Assembly: GCA_017501645.1 (NCBI GenBank)
Contig: JAFVWN010000028.1
Coordinates: 1 to 49,801 of the forward strand
Reading direction: 5' to 3'
Source of the DNA: Clostridia bacterium
GTDB lineage: Bacteria > Bacillota > Clostridia > Christensenellales > UBA1242
Length of the DNA stretch: 49,801 bases
The position numbers and the translations under genes are program-made. Positions within the stretch are counted from its first letter, which is position 1, and each line of letters begins with the position of its first letter. The notes beneath the pieces were generated by a model that saw only the letters and a program-made list of their open reading frames with translations, searched no databases and had not been told where the DNA came from. Of the stretch, positions 34,763 through 43,187 are shown in pieces.

Positions 34763-35065
34763 ATGAAAGTTTTTATCAAATTAATTAATCAAAACCAAGT
34801 CATAAATATTTTTGCAGATGATGAAGAAAAGGGTGTTTATTTAAATGATAAATTAGTTGAAGTTGATGCGAAATATTTTGTTGGAAGAGTTGCTGTCATT
34901 ACTAGTAGTTGGAATGAAAAAATGATAGATAATAGCAAAGTTGACGGGATTTCTTACAAGGTTAAACTTGTTAAAGGTGAAAGAGAAAAAGTTTTTGAAG
35001 GGAAGAATATGTTTCCTAAGAATTATGATGAGTTTGATAGCTTAATTGGTGAGGTGCTTGATTAA
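34763..35065 (+). CDS. Small unrecognised protein paired with a metallopeptidase-like gene
   Basis: 100 aa, acidic and soluble, no family recognised. It has AAGGGGTG before the ATG. Its stop codon overlaps the start of the 605-residue gene by one base (TAATG), which indicates translational coupling. A small partner directly coupled to a larger enzyme may be an inhibitor, chaperone or subunit, but nothing in the sequence decides between these. Confidence 0.75.
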   Translation: MKVFIKLINQNQVINIFADDEEKGVYLNDKLVEVDAKYFVGRVAVITSSWNEKMIDNSKVDGISYKVKLVKGEREKVFEGKNMFPKNYDEFDSLIGEVLD

Positions 35066-36882
35066 TGGAACTTATTGTAGAAGGTGTTGATGTATTTAAT
35101 CCAATAAAGGGGAAGGAACAAGCATTTATTGATTGTTATGTTGAGCTGTATGGCGAAAAATATAGAGATAAAATAACAGAGAATTTTAAAAACACAATAG
35201 TTTTGTTTGTCCCTCAAAACATAAAAAAGGGAACAGCCCAACAACTGGCAAAGCATTATGATGCAAAAATAGCATCTCTTGTTAATGAGTTGTTATCAAG
35301 AAATAGACCTGCGGGAATTATAAGAGGTGTTGGATATGGGCGAGATTTTCTTAATGATATACTTGCTTTTAACGGTTCGCTTAATTTGAATAATCTAGAC
35401 ACTCAAATTTTTATCAAAAAATGTTTTTCGTTTTTAGGGATTCATACAAAAAGTAATTTGTATTCAAATGATTTAACTGTTGGAAGTAGAGAAGAAAAGA
35501 TTTTAAAACTTGCAAAGGTTTTGAGAGAAGAACTGGAAGTTCCAGAAACTCGACAAAAGATTAAAAACTTATTGAGCAATGTAAAGAGCGATTATTTATC
35601 TTTGGGATTTAAGCAAAAAATCGAGTCTCTTGAAGAAGAAAAAAGAGCAAATGTAAACAGGCTCGCAGAAATAGATAGTGTTACTTCGCAAATTGAAGAA
35701 ACTAATAAGAAAAAGTTAAACGCAATGCTAAAAGCAAAAATGGCTGAGGTTGCGGGTGTGAGAGATGCAGAATTTGATTGTCCGGATGTTGTTATTCAAG
35801 ATTTTTATAATTTTTTGCAAACTGGTGGTAAAATTGATGCTGATGATTGGGATAATTATTTTGCAGAAGAAAATTATATTCAAGTATTGAAGAGTCTTGG
35901 TATAGATGGAGGGATTTTTCTTGATGACTATTTAAAAGACTCAAGAGTTCAAAATTTATTAAATGATGATGAATTTATAAACGCTGTTAACACTTTTAAA
36001 GAAAAAGCAGAACAAGAAGTTGCTTTAGGGAATCCGTTGTTTCAAGAAGCAATAAAAAAGATAAATCATAAATTTAAACCTCAAAAAGGAACTTTGGGAG
36101 AGATTGAATATCTTTATAAATTTATGCACAATAATTACTGCCCTGCGGGTTATGTTTCTCACCAAATAGATAAAGAGACAGGTTTGCCTATATCATTGTG
36201 TGTTCTTCCTTGGTCGCTGTCTTGTTATGACGGGTTGGTTGCGCATGAGGGTAATCATATTGCGGATATGTCAATTTTTGTTAATGATGAGGGAGATAGG
36301 GCAATAAAGTCAGGGTTTGAAGTCAATTATCAAGCTTGTTCAACAGGTGAAGATTTTGATGGACAAAAAATAGATTTGGAGGATAAAGAGGATACTAAAA
36401 AAAGAGATGTTGAAATGTTTAATGAGGTTATCAATGAATATTTCGCAAAAAAAGTCGCTGAATTGATGAGGAAAAAGGGTATAACAACATCTCAATCTAC
36501 AAAGAAATCAGAACCTGATTCTTCATATGTGAGAGGTTTTCCATTGCTTGTTGATTTTATAGAAAAACACATAGATGTTATTATAGAGTCAAAAATTTCT
36601 AGCAGTTTTGCCAGCATAGAAAGTCTTGGAGAACAAGAACTTGAAGAAATTATAGATGCGACCAATGAATTTTTTACTCAATCTACTGATTTTAAAAGGT
36701 ATTCTACTTATCTAGCAGAATCAAGAAAATTAGAAGAAAAATACAACACTCCAATAATGGAACTTGCTCAAAATAAAAACATAGAGTGGTCGCAAGAATC
36801 TAAGCCGTTTATTGATTGTTTTAGAAGGGTGAAAAAAGCAGAGCTCTCCATTGAAAAAAATGCAAGAGAGAAAAACGGGTAG
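35065..36882 (+). CDS. Unrecognised protein with HExxH metallopeptidase-like motif
   Basis: 605 aa, no signal peptide or membrane segment. The N-terminal half is helical with a coiled-coil-like stretch (about residues 190-235). The C-terminal half has H-E-G-N-H at residues 394-398 (in LVAHEGNHIADM) and N-E-V-I-N-E at 453-458, the spacing expected for a gluzincin-type zinc site in which a downstream Glu is the third ligand. Cys residues near the motif (NNYCPAGY, SLCVLPWSLSCYDG) could be structural. The substrate is unknown. It is coupled to the 100-residue gene upstream. Confidence 0.7.
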   Translation: MELIVEGVDVFNPIKGKEQAFIDCYVELYGEKYRDKITENFKNTIVLFVPQNIKKGTAQQLAKHYDAKIASLVNELLSRNRPAGIIRGVGYGRDFLNDILAFNGSLNLNNLDTQIFIKKCFSFLGIHTKSNLYSNDLTVGSREEKILKLAKVLREELEVPETRQKIKNLLSNVKSDYLSLGFKQKIESLEEEKRANVNRLAEIDSVTSQIEETNKKKLNAMLKAKMAEVAGVRDAEFDCPDVVIQDFYNFLQTGGKIDADDWDNYFAEENYIQVLKSLGIDGGIFLDDYLKDSRVQNLLNDDEFINAVNTFKEKAEQEVALGNPLFQEAIKKINHKFKPQKGTLGEIEYLYKFMHNNYCPAGYVSHQIDKETGLPISLCVLPWSLSCYDGLVAHEGNHIADMSIFVNDEGDRAIKSGFEVNYQACSTGEDFDGQKIDLEDKEDTKKRDVEMFNEVINEYFAKKVAELMRKKGITTSQSTKKSEPDSSYVRGFPLLVDFIEKHIDVIIESKISSSFASIESLGEQELEEIIDATNEFFTQSTDFKRYSTYLAESRKLEEKYNTPIMELAQNKNIEWSQESKPFIDCFRRVKKAELSIEKNAREKNG

Positions 36883-36948
36883 ACTTGTGCATATTAGTTG
36901 CGAAAGCGTAAAAAATAATGTATAATTAATCTTATAGGAGATAAATTA

Positions 36949-37773
36949 ATGAAAAAGATTTTTTCGTTTTTAATTGCAATTCTTGCCATCATTCCATGTG
37001 CGTTTTCATTTGTGGGCTGTTTTAACAAAGATGGCGGAGAAAATGAGTTTGATGATGCTACCAAAATTTCAGTAACTGAGCTTTATGAAATAAAACTTGA
37101 TGAGGGATATTCTTTCAAGTTTAAAAACTTCTCATATGCAGCTAAAAATACTGTAGAGGGTTTAGTTGAAGAGATTGAGTTAAATCTTACTAATAATAGT
37201 TCAGGAATTCAAGCTGAAGGTTTTTATACTTATCCAGAAACAGAAACTGATGATGCTCAAACTGCAAGGTTTTATATTTTTAATGGTCAAATGTATGTAA
37301 ATAGGGCTCAAACCACTCCAGTGAAGACAACAAGCGACACAAAATGTTATGGAAAGTTTAGTTGTGCATATGAAATTGAAAATCCATCAACTATTTCAAG
37401 CTTGTCTGGATTTGCTAAGAAACTAGCAATGATTGTTAATAAGATTTACACAGACCATATTGACTCAAGCGTAATTATGGGAAACTATGTTTATGAGGGT
37501 GAAAACTACAAAAGATTGCAAGTTAATGATGGCTATGTGATGAAATTAAAATTAACATCAAAACAAGAGTTTGAAAGCACAAGTCAAACAACAACTACAG
37601 AAACTAAACTTTATTATGAAAGCAAAAATGTTTATAGAATTTATTCTTATAAAAAAGATGTTTTTGCAGAAGTTAATATGCCTGTCACAACAAATGTTTA
37701 TAAGTATTTGGTAGTGGCTTATTCTGGTACGGTGAATACAAATATACCAGTTGTTGAATATCAACCATTATAA
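36949..37773 (+). CDS. Unrecognised lipoprotein
   Basis: 274 aa. A type II signal peptide with lipobox F-V-G-C near residue 24 predicts export and lipidation. The mature part is Thr/Ser-rich with beta-type composition and an LppX/LprG-like layout (FKNFSYAAKNTVEGLVEEIELN; FYIFNGQMYVN; KCYGKFSCAYEI), but no family is certain. AGGAG lies before the ATG. It is 66 bases after the metallopeptidase-like gene and followed by a terminator. Confidence 0.75.
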   Translation: MKKIFSFLIAILAIIPCAFSFVGCFNKDGGENEFDDATKISVTELYEIKLDEGYSFKFKNFSYAAKNTVEGLVEEIELNLTNNSSGIQAEGFYTYPETETDDAQTARFYIFNGQMYVNRAQTTPVKTTSDTKCYGKFSCAYEIENPSTISSLSGFAKKLAMIVNKIYTDHIDSSVIMGNYVYEGENYKRLQVNDGYVMKLKLTSKQEFESTSQTTTTETKLYYESKNVYRIYSYKKDVFAEVNMPVTTNVYKYLVVAYSGTVNTNIPVVEYQPL

Positions 37774-37780
37774 AATTTAT

Positions 37781-37806
37781 AAAAGCCCAACAATAGTTGG
37801 GTTTTT
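37781..37806 (+). terminator. Intrinsic terminator of the lipoprotein gene
   Basis: AAAGCCCAAC (37782-37791) pairs with GTTGGGTTTT (37796-37805), AATA loop, then T. Confidence 0.85.
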
Positions 37807-37842
37807 ATTTTGAAATTTTTCTGGTTTTGCGAAAAATATTTG

Positions 37843-37871
37843 TTGACAAAATAAATAAGTGGTGATAGACT
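37843..37871 (+). promoter_or_regulatory. Sigma-A-type promoter of the ABC exporter leader
   Basis: TTGACA (37843-37848), 17-base spacer, TAGACT (37866-37871). The leader peptide starts 40 bases downstream and the exporter about 170 bases downstream. Confidence 0.65.
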
Positions 37872-37911
37872 GAAAATAGTTAAGTTTAAAAAATAAAGGG
37901 GAGGCAGACGC

Positions 37912-37974
37912 ATGATTAATGCAATTGATTTTAAATTTAATAATAACATTGACCGTGCGAAGGTCTCTTTTTAG
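37912..37974 (+). CDS. 20-residue leader peptide of the ABC exporter
   Basis: ATG at 37912, stop TAG at 37972-37974, with a strong ribosome site GGGGAGG (37898-37904) at good spacing. The peptide reads MINAIDFKFNNNIDRAKVSF. It is too short for a standard protein, but its last codons (Arg-Ala-Lys-Val) encode RNA arm 1 of the attenuator, so its translation can decide the fold downstream, as in the bmrB leader of B. subtilis bmrCD. Confidence 0.65.
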   Translation: MINAIDFKFNNNIDRAKVSF

Positions 37975-38039
37975 GATATAGTTTTTTTATATGCTATTGT
38001 ACCTTCGTGTGTCAAAAAAAATAATACGGAGGTTTTTTT
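37954..38039 (+). promoter_or_regulatory. Ribosome-mediated attenuator with terminator and SD sequestration
   Basis: Three arms can pair in two exclusive ways. Arm 1 (37954-37964, CGTGCGAAGGT, inside the leader peptide) pairs with arm 2 (38001-38011, ACCTTCGTGTG) with three wobble pairs. Arm 2 (38001-38010) also pairs with arm 3 (38024-38033, ATACGGAGGT), which is followed by T7 and contains the exporter ribosome site GGAGG. Arm 2:3 is thus both a terminator and an SD blocker; arm 1:2 would prevent it. Confidence 0.65.
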
Positions 38040-39824
38040 ATGCAGAAAAAGCAAAATAATAAGTTTAAGCTAGGTTCATATTTTGCAAAATTTAAATGGG
38101 CTGTTTTTGCTTATATTCTTGTTAATGTTTTAGGCAGTATTGCCAGTGTTTTAATGACTATTTTGTTTGCCGAAGTTGTTGAAATTTTGACTGATGGCGG
38201 ACTTGATTTTGCAATGAAACTCGTTTTCTATGGTGTTGGTATCGCCGTTTTAAGAAGGGTTTTCTGGTATCTTGCTGGGCTATTGTATAACTGTTATAGT
38301 GTTAAGATTATGGCATCTATCAATGCAGATTTATCAGTTCAGGCGTTTAGGTTAAATTCAAAAACTTATAATGACCACGATACTGGTACATTCGTGCAAA
38401 GAATTGTGTCAGACCCGGAAAGAGTTGTTGACAACTTTGCTGGAATTATTGACTTAATTTCGGACATTATCACATATTTGATTATGATTGTTTATATTGC
38501 AACTTTAAACATTTATGTTGCGCTTATTCTTGTCGCTTTGGTTGGTTTCGGCTTGTTACTAGAATTTTTAAGAGTTAAGCTTAGAAGAAAAAACAGAAGA
38601 AATGTTAGAAAAAATCACGACAAGATTAACTCTTTAACAACAGAAATTGTAAGAAGTGAAAAAGACATCAAGTCTCTTGGTTTAGAAAGCAAACTTGAAG
38701 AAGTTTCAAAAGAACAATATGATGTTTATAGAAAGTCATCATTAAAACTTAATATGACTGATATGAATATGTATAGTAGCAGAAATTTACTTATTGAAGT
38801 TGTAAGTCTTTTACTTCTTGCTTTTGGTATTTATTTGATGGACAAGGGAACAATTACTCTTTCTTGTTTTATGATAATTTACGCAAATAGAAGTAATATG
38901 TATGGCTTAATTTGGGGTGTTGGAGACATTGCAAATAAAATTGTTGACATTAAAGTTAGTGTTGACAGAATGTTCTCGCTCTTTGATGAAGATGAATTTG
39001 TTACTGAAAAGTTTGGAAACTTAGACCTTGAAACAGTTACAGGTGATATAGAGTTTAAAAATGTAACATTTATTTTTAGGGAATATGAATACGAAGAAAA
39101 CAAAAAGAAAGGACAGAAGAAGAGAGAAAAGAAACTAGTTAGTGAAAATAAAATCTTTGACAATCTTTCATTTACAGTGCCACACAATAAAACTGTGGCT
39201 TTTGTTGGTAAGTCTGGAAGTGGTAAGTCAACAATATTAAACCTTATGGCAAAAATGTATGAGGCTGAAAGTGGGGAAGTATTGATTGATGGAAACAACA
39301 TTAAAGATTTATCTAAAGAAACATTAAGAAAAACATTTTCTCTTGTAAACCAATTCCCATACATCTTTGATATGACCATTAAGGAAAACTTGCTACTTGC
39401 GAAAGCGGATGCAACTGAAGAAGAAATAAATAATGCTCTTCACCTTGCCTCTTTAGATGGCTTTATTTCTACACTTCCTAAGGGTATAGAAACAAGAGTT
39501 GGAGAAAGTGGTATCAAACTTTCTGGCGGACAAAAGCAACGCTTAGCAATTGCAAGAGCTCTTTTAAGAAATTCACCAATCATTTTGTTTGATGAAAGCA
39601 CAAGTTCTCTTGATAACTTTGCTCAAGAAGAAGTTAAAAAGAGTATTGACGGCTTAAAAGGTCGCTCAACAATAGTTATTGTTGCTCATAGGCTTTCTAC
39701 AATAAAAGACGCAGATATAATTTTCTTCCTAGATGATGGTGAAATTATAGATGAGGGTACTTTTGAAGAGCTATTTGACCGCAATGAAAAGTTTAAGAGT
39801 ATGTTCTTAGCTGAAAACATTTAA
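38040..39824 (+). CDS. ABC exporter, fused permease-ATPase
   Basis: 594 aa. Six membrane segments in the first 310 residues (ABC type-I exporter permease), then an ATPase with Walker A VGKSGSGKST, signature KLSGGQKQR, Walker B IILFDEST and H-loop VAHRLST. A Lys/Glu-rich insert (NKKKGQKKREKKLVSENK) lies between the first beta strands of the ATPase domain. It is a half-transporter that would dimerise; homologs export drugs, lipids or peptides. GGAGG lies seven bases before the ATG. Control by a leader-peptide attenuator suggests induction by translation inhibitors. Confidence 0.93.
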   Translation: MQKKQNNKFKLGSYFAKFKWAVFAYILVNVLGSIASVLMTILFAEVVEILTDGGLDFAMKLVFYGVGIAVLRRVFWYLAGLLYNCYSVKIMASINADLSVQAFRLNSKTYNDHDTGTFVQRIVSDPERVVDNFAGIIDLISDIITYLIMIVYIATLNIYVALILVALVGFGLLLEFLRVKLRRKNRRNVRKNHDKINSLTTEIVRSEKDIKSLGLESKLEEVSKEQYDVYRKSSLKLNMTDMNMYSSRNLLIEVVSLLLLAFGIYLMDKGTITLSCFMIIYANRSNMYGLIWGVGDIANKIVDIKVSVDRMFSLFDEDEFVTEKFGNLDLETVTGDIEFKNVTFIFREYEYEENKKKGQKKREKKLVSENKIFDNLSFTVPHNKTVAFVGKSGSGKSTILNLMAKMYEAESGEVLIDGNNIKDLSKETLRKTFSLVNQFPYIFDMTIKENLLLAKADATEEEINNALHLASLDGFISTLPKGIETRVGESGIKLSGGQKQRLAIARALLRNSPIILFDESTSSLDNFAQEEVKKSIDGLKGRSTIVIVAHRLSTIKDADIIFFLDDGEIIDEGTFEELFDRNEKFKSMFLAENI

Positions 39825-39832
39825 TAATAAAG

Positions 39833-39874
39833 AGAGTGCAAAATTGTAAAAAAACAAAATTGCACTCTTTTTTT
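39833..39874 (+). terminator. Intrinsic terminator of the ABC exporter
   Basis: AGAGTGCAA (39833-39841) pairs with TTGCACTCT (39860-39868), followed by T7. Confidence 0.88.
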
Positions 39875-40001
39875 GTTAAAAAAATTAAAAACACCCACAA
39901 AATCGTTTGGAGATTTTGAAAATATTATATATAATAATATGTGTAAAGGTGTAAACTAGATATATTGGCGGAAGAAAACAATACAAAATAAAGGAGTTAA
40001 A

Positions 40002-41459
40002 ATGAAGAAAAGATATAAGATAATGTTGTCAATAATATTGCCAATAATGTGCATAACTAGTTTATGCATGTCTTTTCTTTTGCCTAATACAAAAGCTCAA
40101 GAAGAACAGCAAAATAAGAATGTAAATATAACAGCAGAAGATACAGGTGCAAGTAGTGCAGGGAAAGATAAAAAAGGCGGAGCTGTATATATAGAAAATG
40201 GTGCGACCTATGTAATGAATGGTGGAACAATTTCAGGGATGACGAAAAATTATGGCGGAGCGGTTTATGTTTCAAATGGAGCAACATTTATAATGAATGC
40301 AGGAACAATAACTGGATGCACAGCCAAGTATGGCGGAGCAGTCTATGTTGAAGCTGGTGGAACTTGTAATATAACTGGAGGGACAATAACAGGAAATAAA
40401 GCTCAGTATGCTCCTGCAATTTATGTAGAAGATGGTGGAATTCTTAATGTAGACCAAACAGCAACAATAAAAGATAATGAGTATATTAATTATTTTAAAA
40501 CCGAATTATTGCAATCTGTAAACGCAGAAAAGACAGTAGTGGTAGGAAATCCAAGTGCAAACTTTAATTTACCATATATAGACTTTGGAACATATCCTCA
40601 AACATATGTGGGAAGTGATATGAATACAACCTTAGAGAGTTGGTATTCGTCAAACAATCCAACCGCAGTAAATACATATACAGTAAGAACAAGAACATGG
40701 CAAGCATATCAGTATACAGATGGAAACATCTATGCAAGAGGAAACAGATATGTGTATCAAAGTGTTTACACATACTTAAACGGAGAAACAGTGGGGACTT
40801 CTAGTACAACGGAATATACATGGTTTAAAGTAGAGCCAATAAGGTGGATAATATTAAACTATGAAGCATATACAAGCGGAAGTGAAAGCGAACTTGAAAT
40901 AATGAGTTACTTAGCACTAACAGCAGATATTCGTTTTAACCCAAGCAGTACAGATGCAGATGGAACAGCAGGAACAAGCGATGACCCAAACCAATGGGTA
41001 AACTCAGAACTTAGGACATGGTTAAATAGTACATTCTATACAAGTGCATTTACAAGTGACGAGCAAGAGGTAATATCTACAACAACAGTAGGGAATAACA
41101 TAACAAATAATTATAATACAGCGACAAGTAACACGACAGGTATTGCAACCGAAGATAAAGTATACTTATTATCATATTGGGATTTATATAACAGCAATAG
41201 TGCAAGTATATTTAATTCAAACCCTAAAAAATTATGTAGCCCAACGGACTTTGCGTTAGGTAACTATTGCTATAAATATACGAATACGTCATACGTAACA
41301 GCAACATATCCAAGTGGAGGAACCTGCTATTACTGGACTCGTTCGGCGGGCTCGTCGGCTTCTTATGCGTCATACGTTAATCTTTATGGCAACATCGTCA
41401 CTCATCTTGTGAACGGCCCAAGTCTCGGCGTGCGTCCCGCATTAAGAATTAGTATATAA
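40002..41459 (+). CDS. Secreted surface protein, beta-helix repeats + DUF6273-like domain (copy B)
   Basis: 485 aa, AAGGAG before the ATG. Same layout as the gene at 532-1959: Sec signal peptide ending near LPNTKA, about four GGAVY(I/V)..G..F.M..GTITG beta-helix repeats, then the DUF6273-like domain (WLN, DKVYLLSYWD, YYWTRS, GVRPALRISI). The first 30 bases of both genes and their ribosome sites are nearly identical. From 41295 to 41367 the two genes share 73 identical bases; 41368-41424 is divergent and three bases shorter than in copy A; then a 16-base GC-rich block is identical again. It lacks the structured leader of copy A. Confidence 0.87.
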   Translation: MKKRYKIMLSIILPIMCITSLCMSFLLPNTKAQEEQQNKNVNITAEDTGASSAGKDKKGGAVYIENGATYVMNGGTISGMTKNYGGAVYVSNGATFIMNAGTITGCTAKYGGAVYVEAGGTCNITGGTITGNKAQYAPAIYVEDGGILNVDQTATIKDNEYINYFKTELLQSVNAEKTVVVGNPSANFNLPYIDFGTYPQTYVGSDMNTTLESWYSSNNPTAVNTYTVRTRTWQAYQYTDGNIYARGNRYVYQSVYTYLNGETVGTSSTTEYTWFKVEPIRWIILNYEAYTSGSESELEIMSYLALTADIRFNPSSTDADGTAGTSDDPNQWVNSELRTWLNSTFYTSAFTSDEQEVISTTTVGNNITNNYNTATSNTTGIATEDKVYLLSYWDLYNSNSASIFNSNPKKLCSPTDFALGNYCYKYTNTSYVTATYPSGGTCYYWTRSAGSSASYASYVNLYGNIVTHLVNGPSLGVRPALRISI

Positions 41460-41481
41460 AAAAGCCCCACAGGGCTTTTTT
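41459..41481 (+). terminator. Intrinsic terminator of surface protein B
   Basis: AAAAAGCCC (41459-41467) pairs with GGGCTTTTT (41472-41480), CACA loop; it starts at the last base of the stop codon. Confidence 0.88.
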
Positions 41482-41483
41482 AT

Positions 41484-41842
41484 AATGATGAATGAAGAGT
41501 GATAAATGATGAATTGTGGAATGTTTATTATGCAAAGGTGAAAGACAGGAAGACCTGTCTTTTTTTAATGATGAATGAAGAATGGAAAATGATGAATTAA
41601 AGAATGTCAATATACAATTAAAAACAAACTCCAATTATCTTGGTGCCCCCCGGACGGGGGAAAGGTGGTGCTTGCACCAAAGGGGGAGATTGTAAACCAA
41701 AACTTAGCGGTTTTGGGAGCCAGAAATAATGAAGAATGATAAATGATGAATTGTGGAATGTCGCTCCGCTAGGAACATGCCAAAACTTGGCAGTTTTGGA
41801 ATTATAAATGATGATGAATGAAGGATTAAGAATGATGAATTG
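41484..41842. repeat. Block of four 33-bp-type repeats plus a MITE/REP-like short copy
   Basis: Copies of the AATGATGAATGAAGAATG-type repeat lie at 41484-41516, 41567-41599, 41725-41753 and 41805-41842. Between the second and third is a short inverted copy of the element seen at 140 (core about 41650-41695). Two matching hairpins CCAAAAC/GTTTTGG lie at 41697-41716 and 41780-41799 (loops TTAGCG and TTGGCA). No gene is seen in this 400-base gap. Confidence 0.75.
41541..41566 (+). terminator. Second terminator inside the repeat block
   Basis: AAAGACAGG (41541-41549) pairs with CCTGTCTTT (41554-41562), AAGA loop, T run. It is placed like the second terminator after copy A (2077-2103). Confidence 0.8.
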
Positions 41843-41865
41843 TTGATATTTATTATACAAATAAA

Positions 41866-41893
41866 AAAAATAAGGGCATTAGTCCTTATTTTT
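41866..41893 (-). terminator. Terminator of the beta-helix lipoprotein gene
   Basis: AAAAATAAGG (41866-41875) pairs with CCTTATTTTT (41884-41893). It overlaps the last codons and stop of the minus-strand gene, and A/T tracts flank it on both sides. Confidence 0.7.
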
Positions 41894-42934
41894 TATTGTG
41901 ATGTTGTTTTGTTTTGCGTTGCTTCCAAACATAATATTTGCGGTATCTGCAGTTTTTTCAATGGTTGCATTTTCTATTCCGCTATTTATAACCATACTTC
42001 CACCAAGTTTAAAAGTTACATCATTGAAATTCGCTGGGTTATTGCCTGAAATATAAAGATATGTTTTTTCTTTTATTGTTATTGGTTCACTTGTTGCATT
42101 ACTAAGGGCGGAATGAGGGTATAAGATAAATGAACTTCCGCTTTCATCTTGATTGTTTTCTAAAGCTTTTATAAGTTCATCTACTGAACCAGTGGCAAAA
42201 AACGAATAACTTGTAGGATTGTTAGAGTAATCAGCTGAAATCATAAGGTTTCCATCATTGCTGGTGCTAAAAGAGTTTTGGTTATAGAGTTCACCCTCGT
42301 TTAGAGCAAGTTTTTGAAAAAGTGATGGTAAATTGCTTTTTATAATCAGGGCAGAAGAGGTGTTTTCTTGGCTTGGTTTATATGTTTCAAAAGTGTTTCC
42401 TCTAATGACAATGGGCTTCGTGTTTAAAGAGTTGATTCGCCTTGAAATAATCATACCGCTAGCACCATTATCTGCGTTGTTTTCGTCATCAAGAGCAACG
42501 AGGTTTGATTTGAATGTCAATCCACCATTAAGAAGATTAACTCCAATTCTGGTATCATTATTATTGCCATCTTCAAGCGTTCCTTTATGTATGATTTCTA
42601 AGTTTTCAATATTAACTTCGTCATTTTCTCCTTTTGTGTCAATGGTTAAGCTTCCATAGAATTTGGGTTTAAGTCTGCTATTGTTAAGGACACCTTTTAT
42701 GGTAAGAGGTTTATCAATAACAACATTTTTATTGTCTTTTAGGTCATTATAGATTTTTATTGTGTCGCCAGATTTTGCGTTTTTAACGGCTTCTGTTAAA
42801 GAACTGTAATTAACACCGCTTATTGTTGCCTGTTTGATTGTTTTTTGTTGCGAGTTATTATCGCAAGCTTGTAAAAATATAGTAAAGCAAATTATTAAAC
42901 ACATACAAATACTAACTTTAAAAATTTTATTCAT
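41879..42934 (-). CDS. Lipoprotein with beta-helix repeats
   Basis: 351 aa from the ATG at 42934 (GAGGTG upstream; the in-frame GTG at 42940 overlaps that site). Signal peptide with lipobox L-Q-A-C predicts lipid anchoring. The opening ISGVNYSSLTEAVKNAKSGDTIKIYND is typical of pectate-lyase-like right-handed beta-helix proteins, and later short repeats (LTIKGV, LTIDTKG, IVIRGNTF, TIKEKTYLYISGN, ATIEKTAD) fit coils of such a helix. Function unknown. It is convergent with surface protein B, forming a surface-protein neighbourhood. Confidence 0.8.
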   Translation of the reverse strand: MNKIFKVSICMCLIICFTIFLQACDNNSQQKTIKQATISGVNYSSLTEAVKNAKSGDTIKIYNDLKDNKNVVIDKPLTIKGVLNNSRLKPKFYGSLTIDTKGENDEVNIENLEIIHKGTLEDGNNNDTRIGVNLLNGGLTFKSNLVALDDENNADNGASGMIISRRINSLNTKPIVIRGNTFETYKPSQENTSSALIIKSNLPSLFQKLALNEGELYNQNSFSTSNDGNLMISADYSNNPTSYSFFATGSVDELIKALENNQDESGSSFILYPHSALSNATSEPITIKEKTYLYISGNNPANFNDVTFKLGGSMVINSGIENATIEKTADTANIMFGSNAKQNNITIKNKD

Positions 42935-43061
42935 AAACACCTCATATTAAGATTAGTGTTTAACAAAACTCACAAAATTATACAAAATATATTAATCTAT
43001 ATAAAAAGTTAATAGTTATTATCTATATGTTTTGTTTTTTATGCGAAGCAACAAAAAGGTT

Positions 43062-43187
43062 TAGTTAGGTCATAGTTTATGCTTATAACAAAAAAACAAT
43101 AAAAAATAGAGAGGCGCTTATTTGCATAAGTAACTCTCTATTTTTTTGAAGTTTTTGCAGTTAGAGGCACAAAATATGACCTAACTA
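43062..43187. repeat. 13-bp inverted repeat around a terminator
   Basis: TAGTTAGGTCATA (43062-43074) and its exact reverse complement (43175-43187) enclose 100 bases containing the typA terminator. The right arm overlaps the typA stop codon. No flanking target duplication is obvious. Confidence 0.7.
43101..43147 (-). terminator. Terminator downstream of typA
   Basis: AAAAAATAGAGAG (43101-43113) pairs with CTCTCTATTTTTT (43134-43146); an inner hairpin CTTAT/ATAAG sits in the loop. A/T tracts on both sides allow function on both strands. Confidence 0.85.

Noticed and set aside
41484..41842. CRISPR array
   Set aside because: The repeats are irregularly spaced and diverged, are not separated by spacers of constant length, and no cas genes are present.
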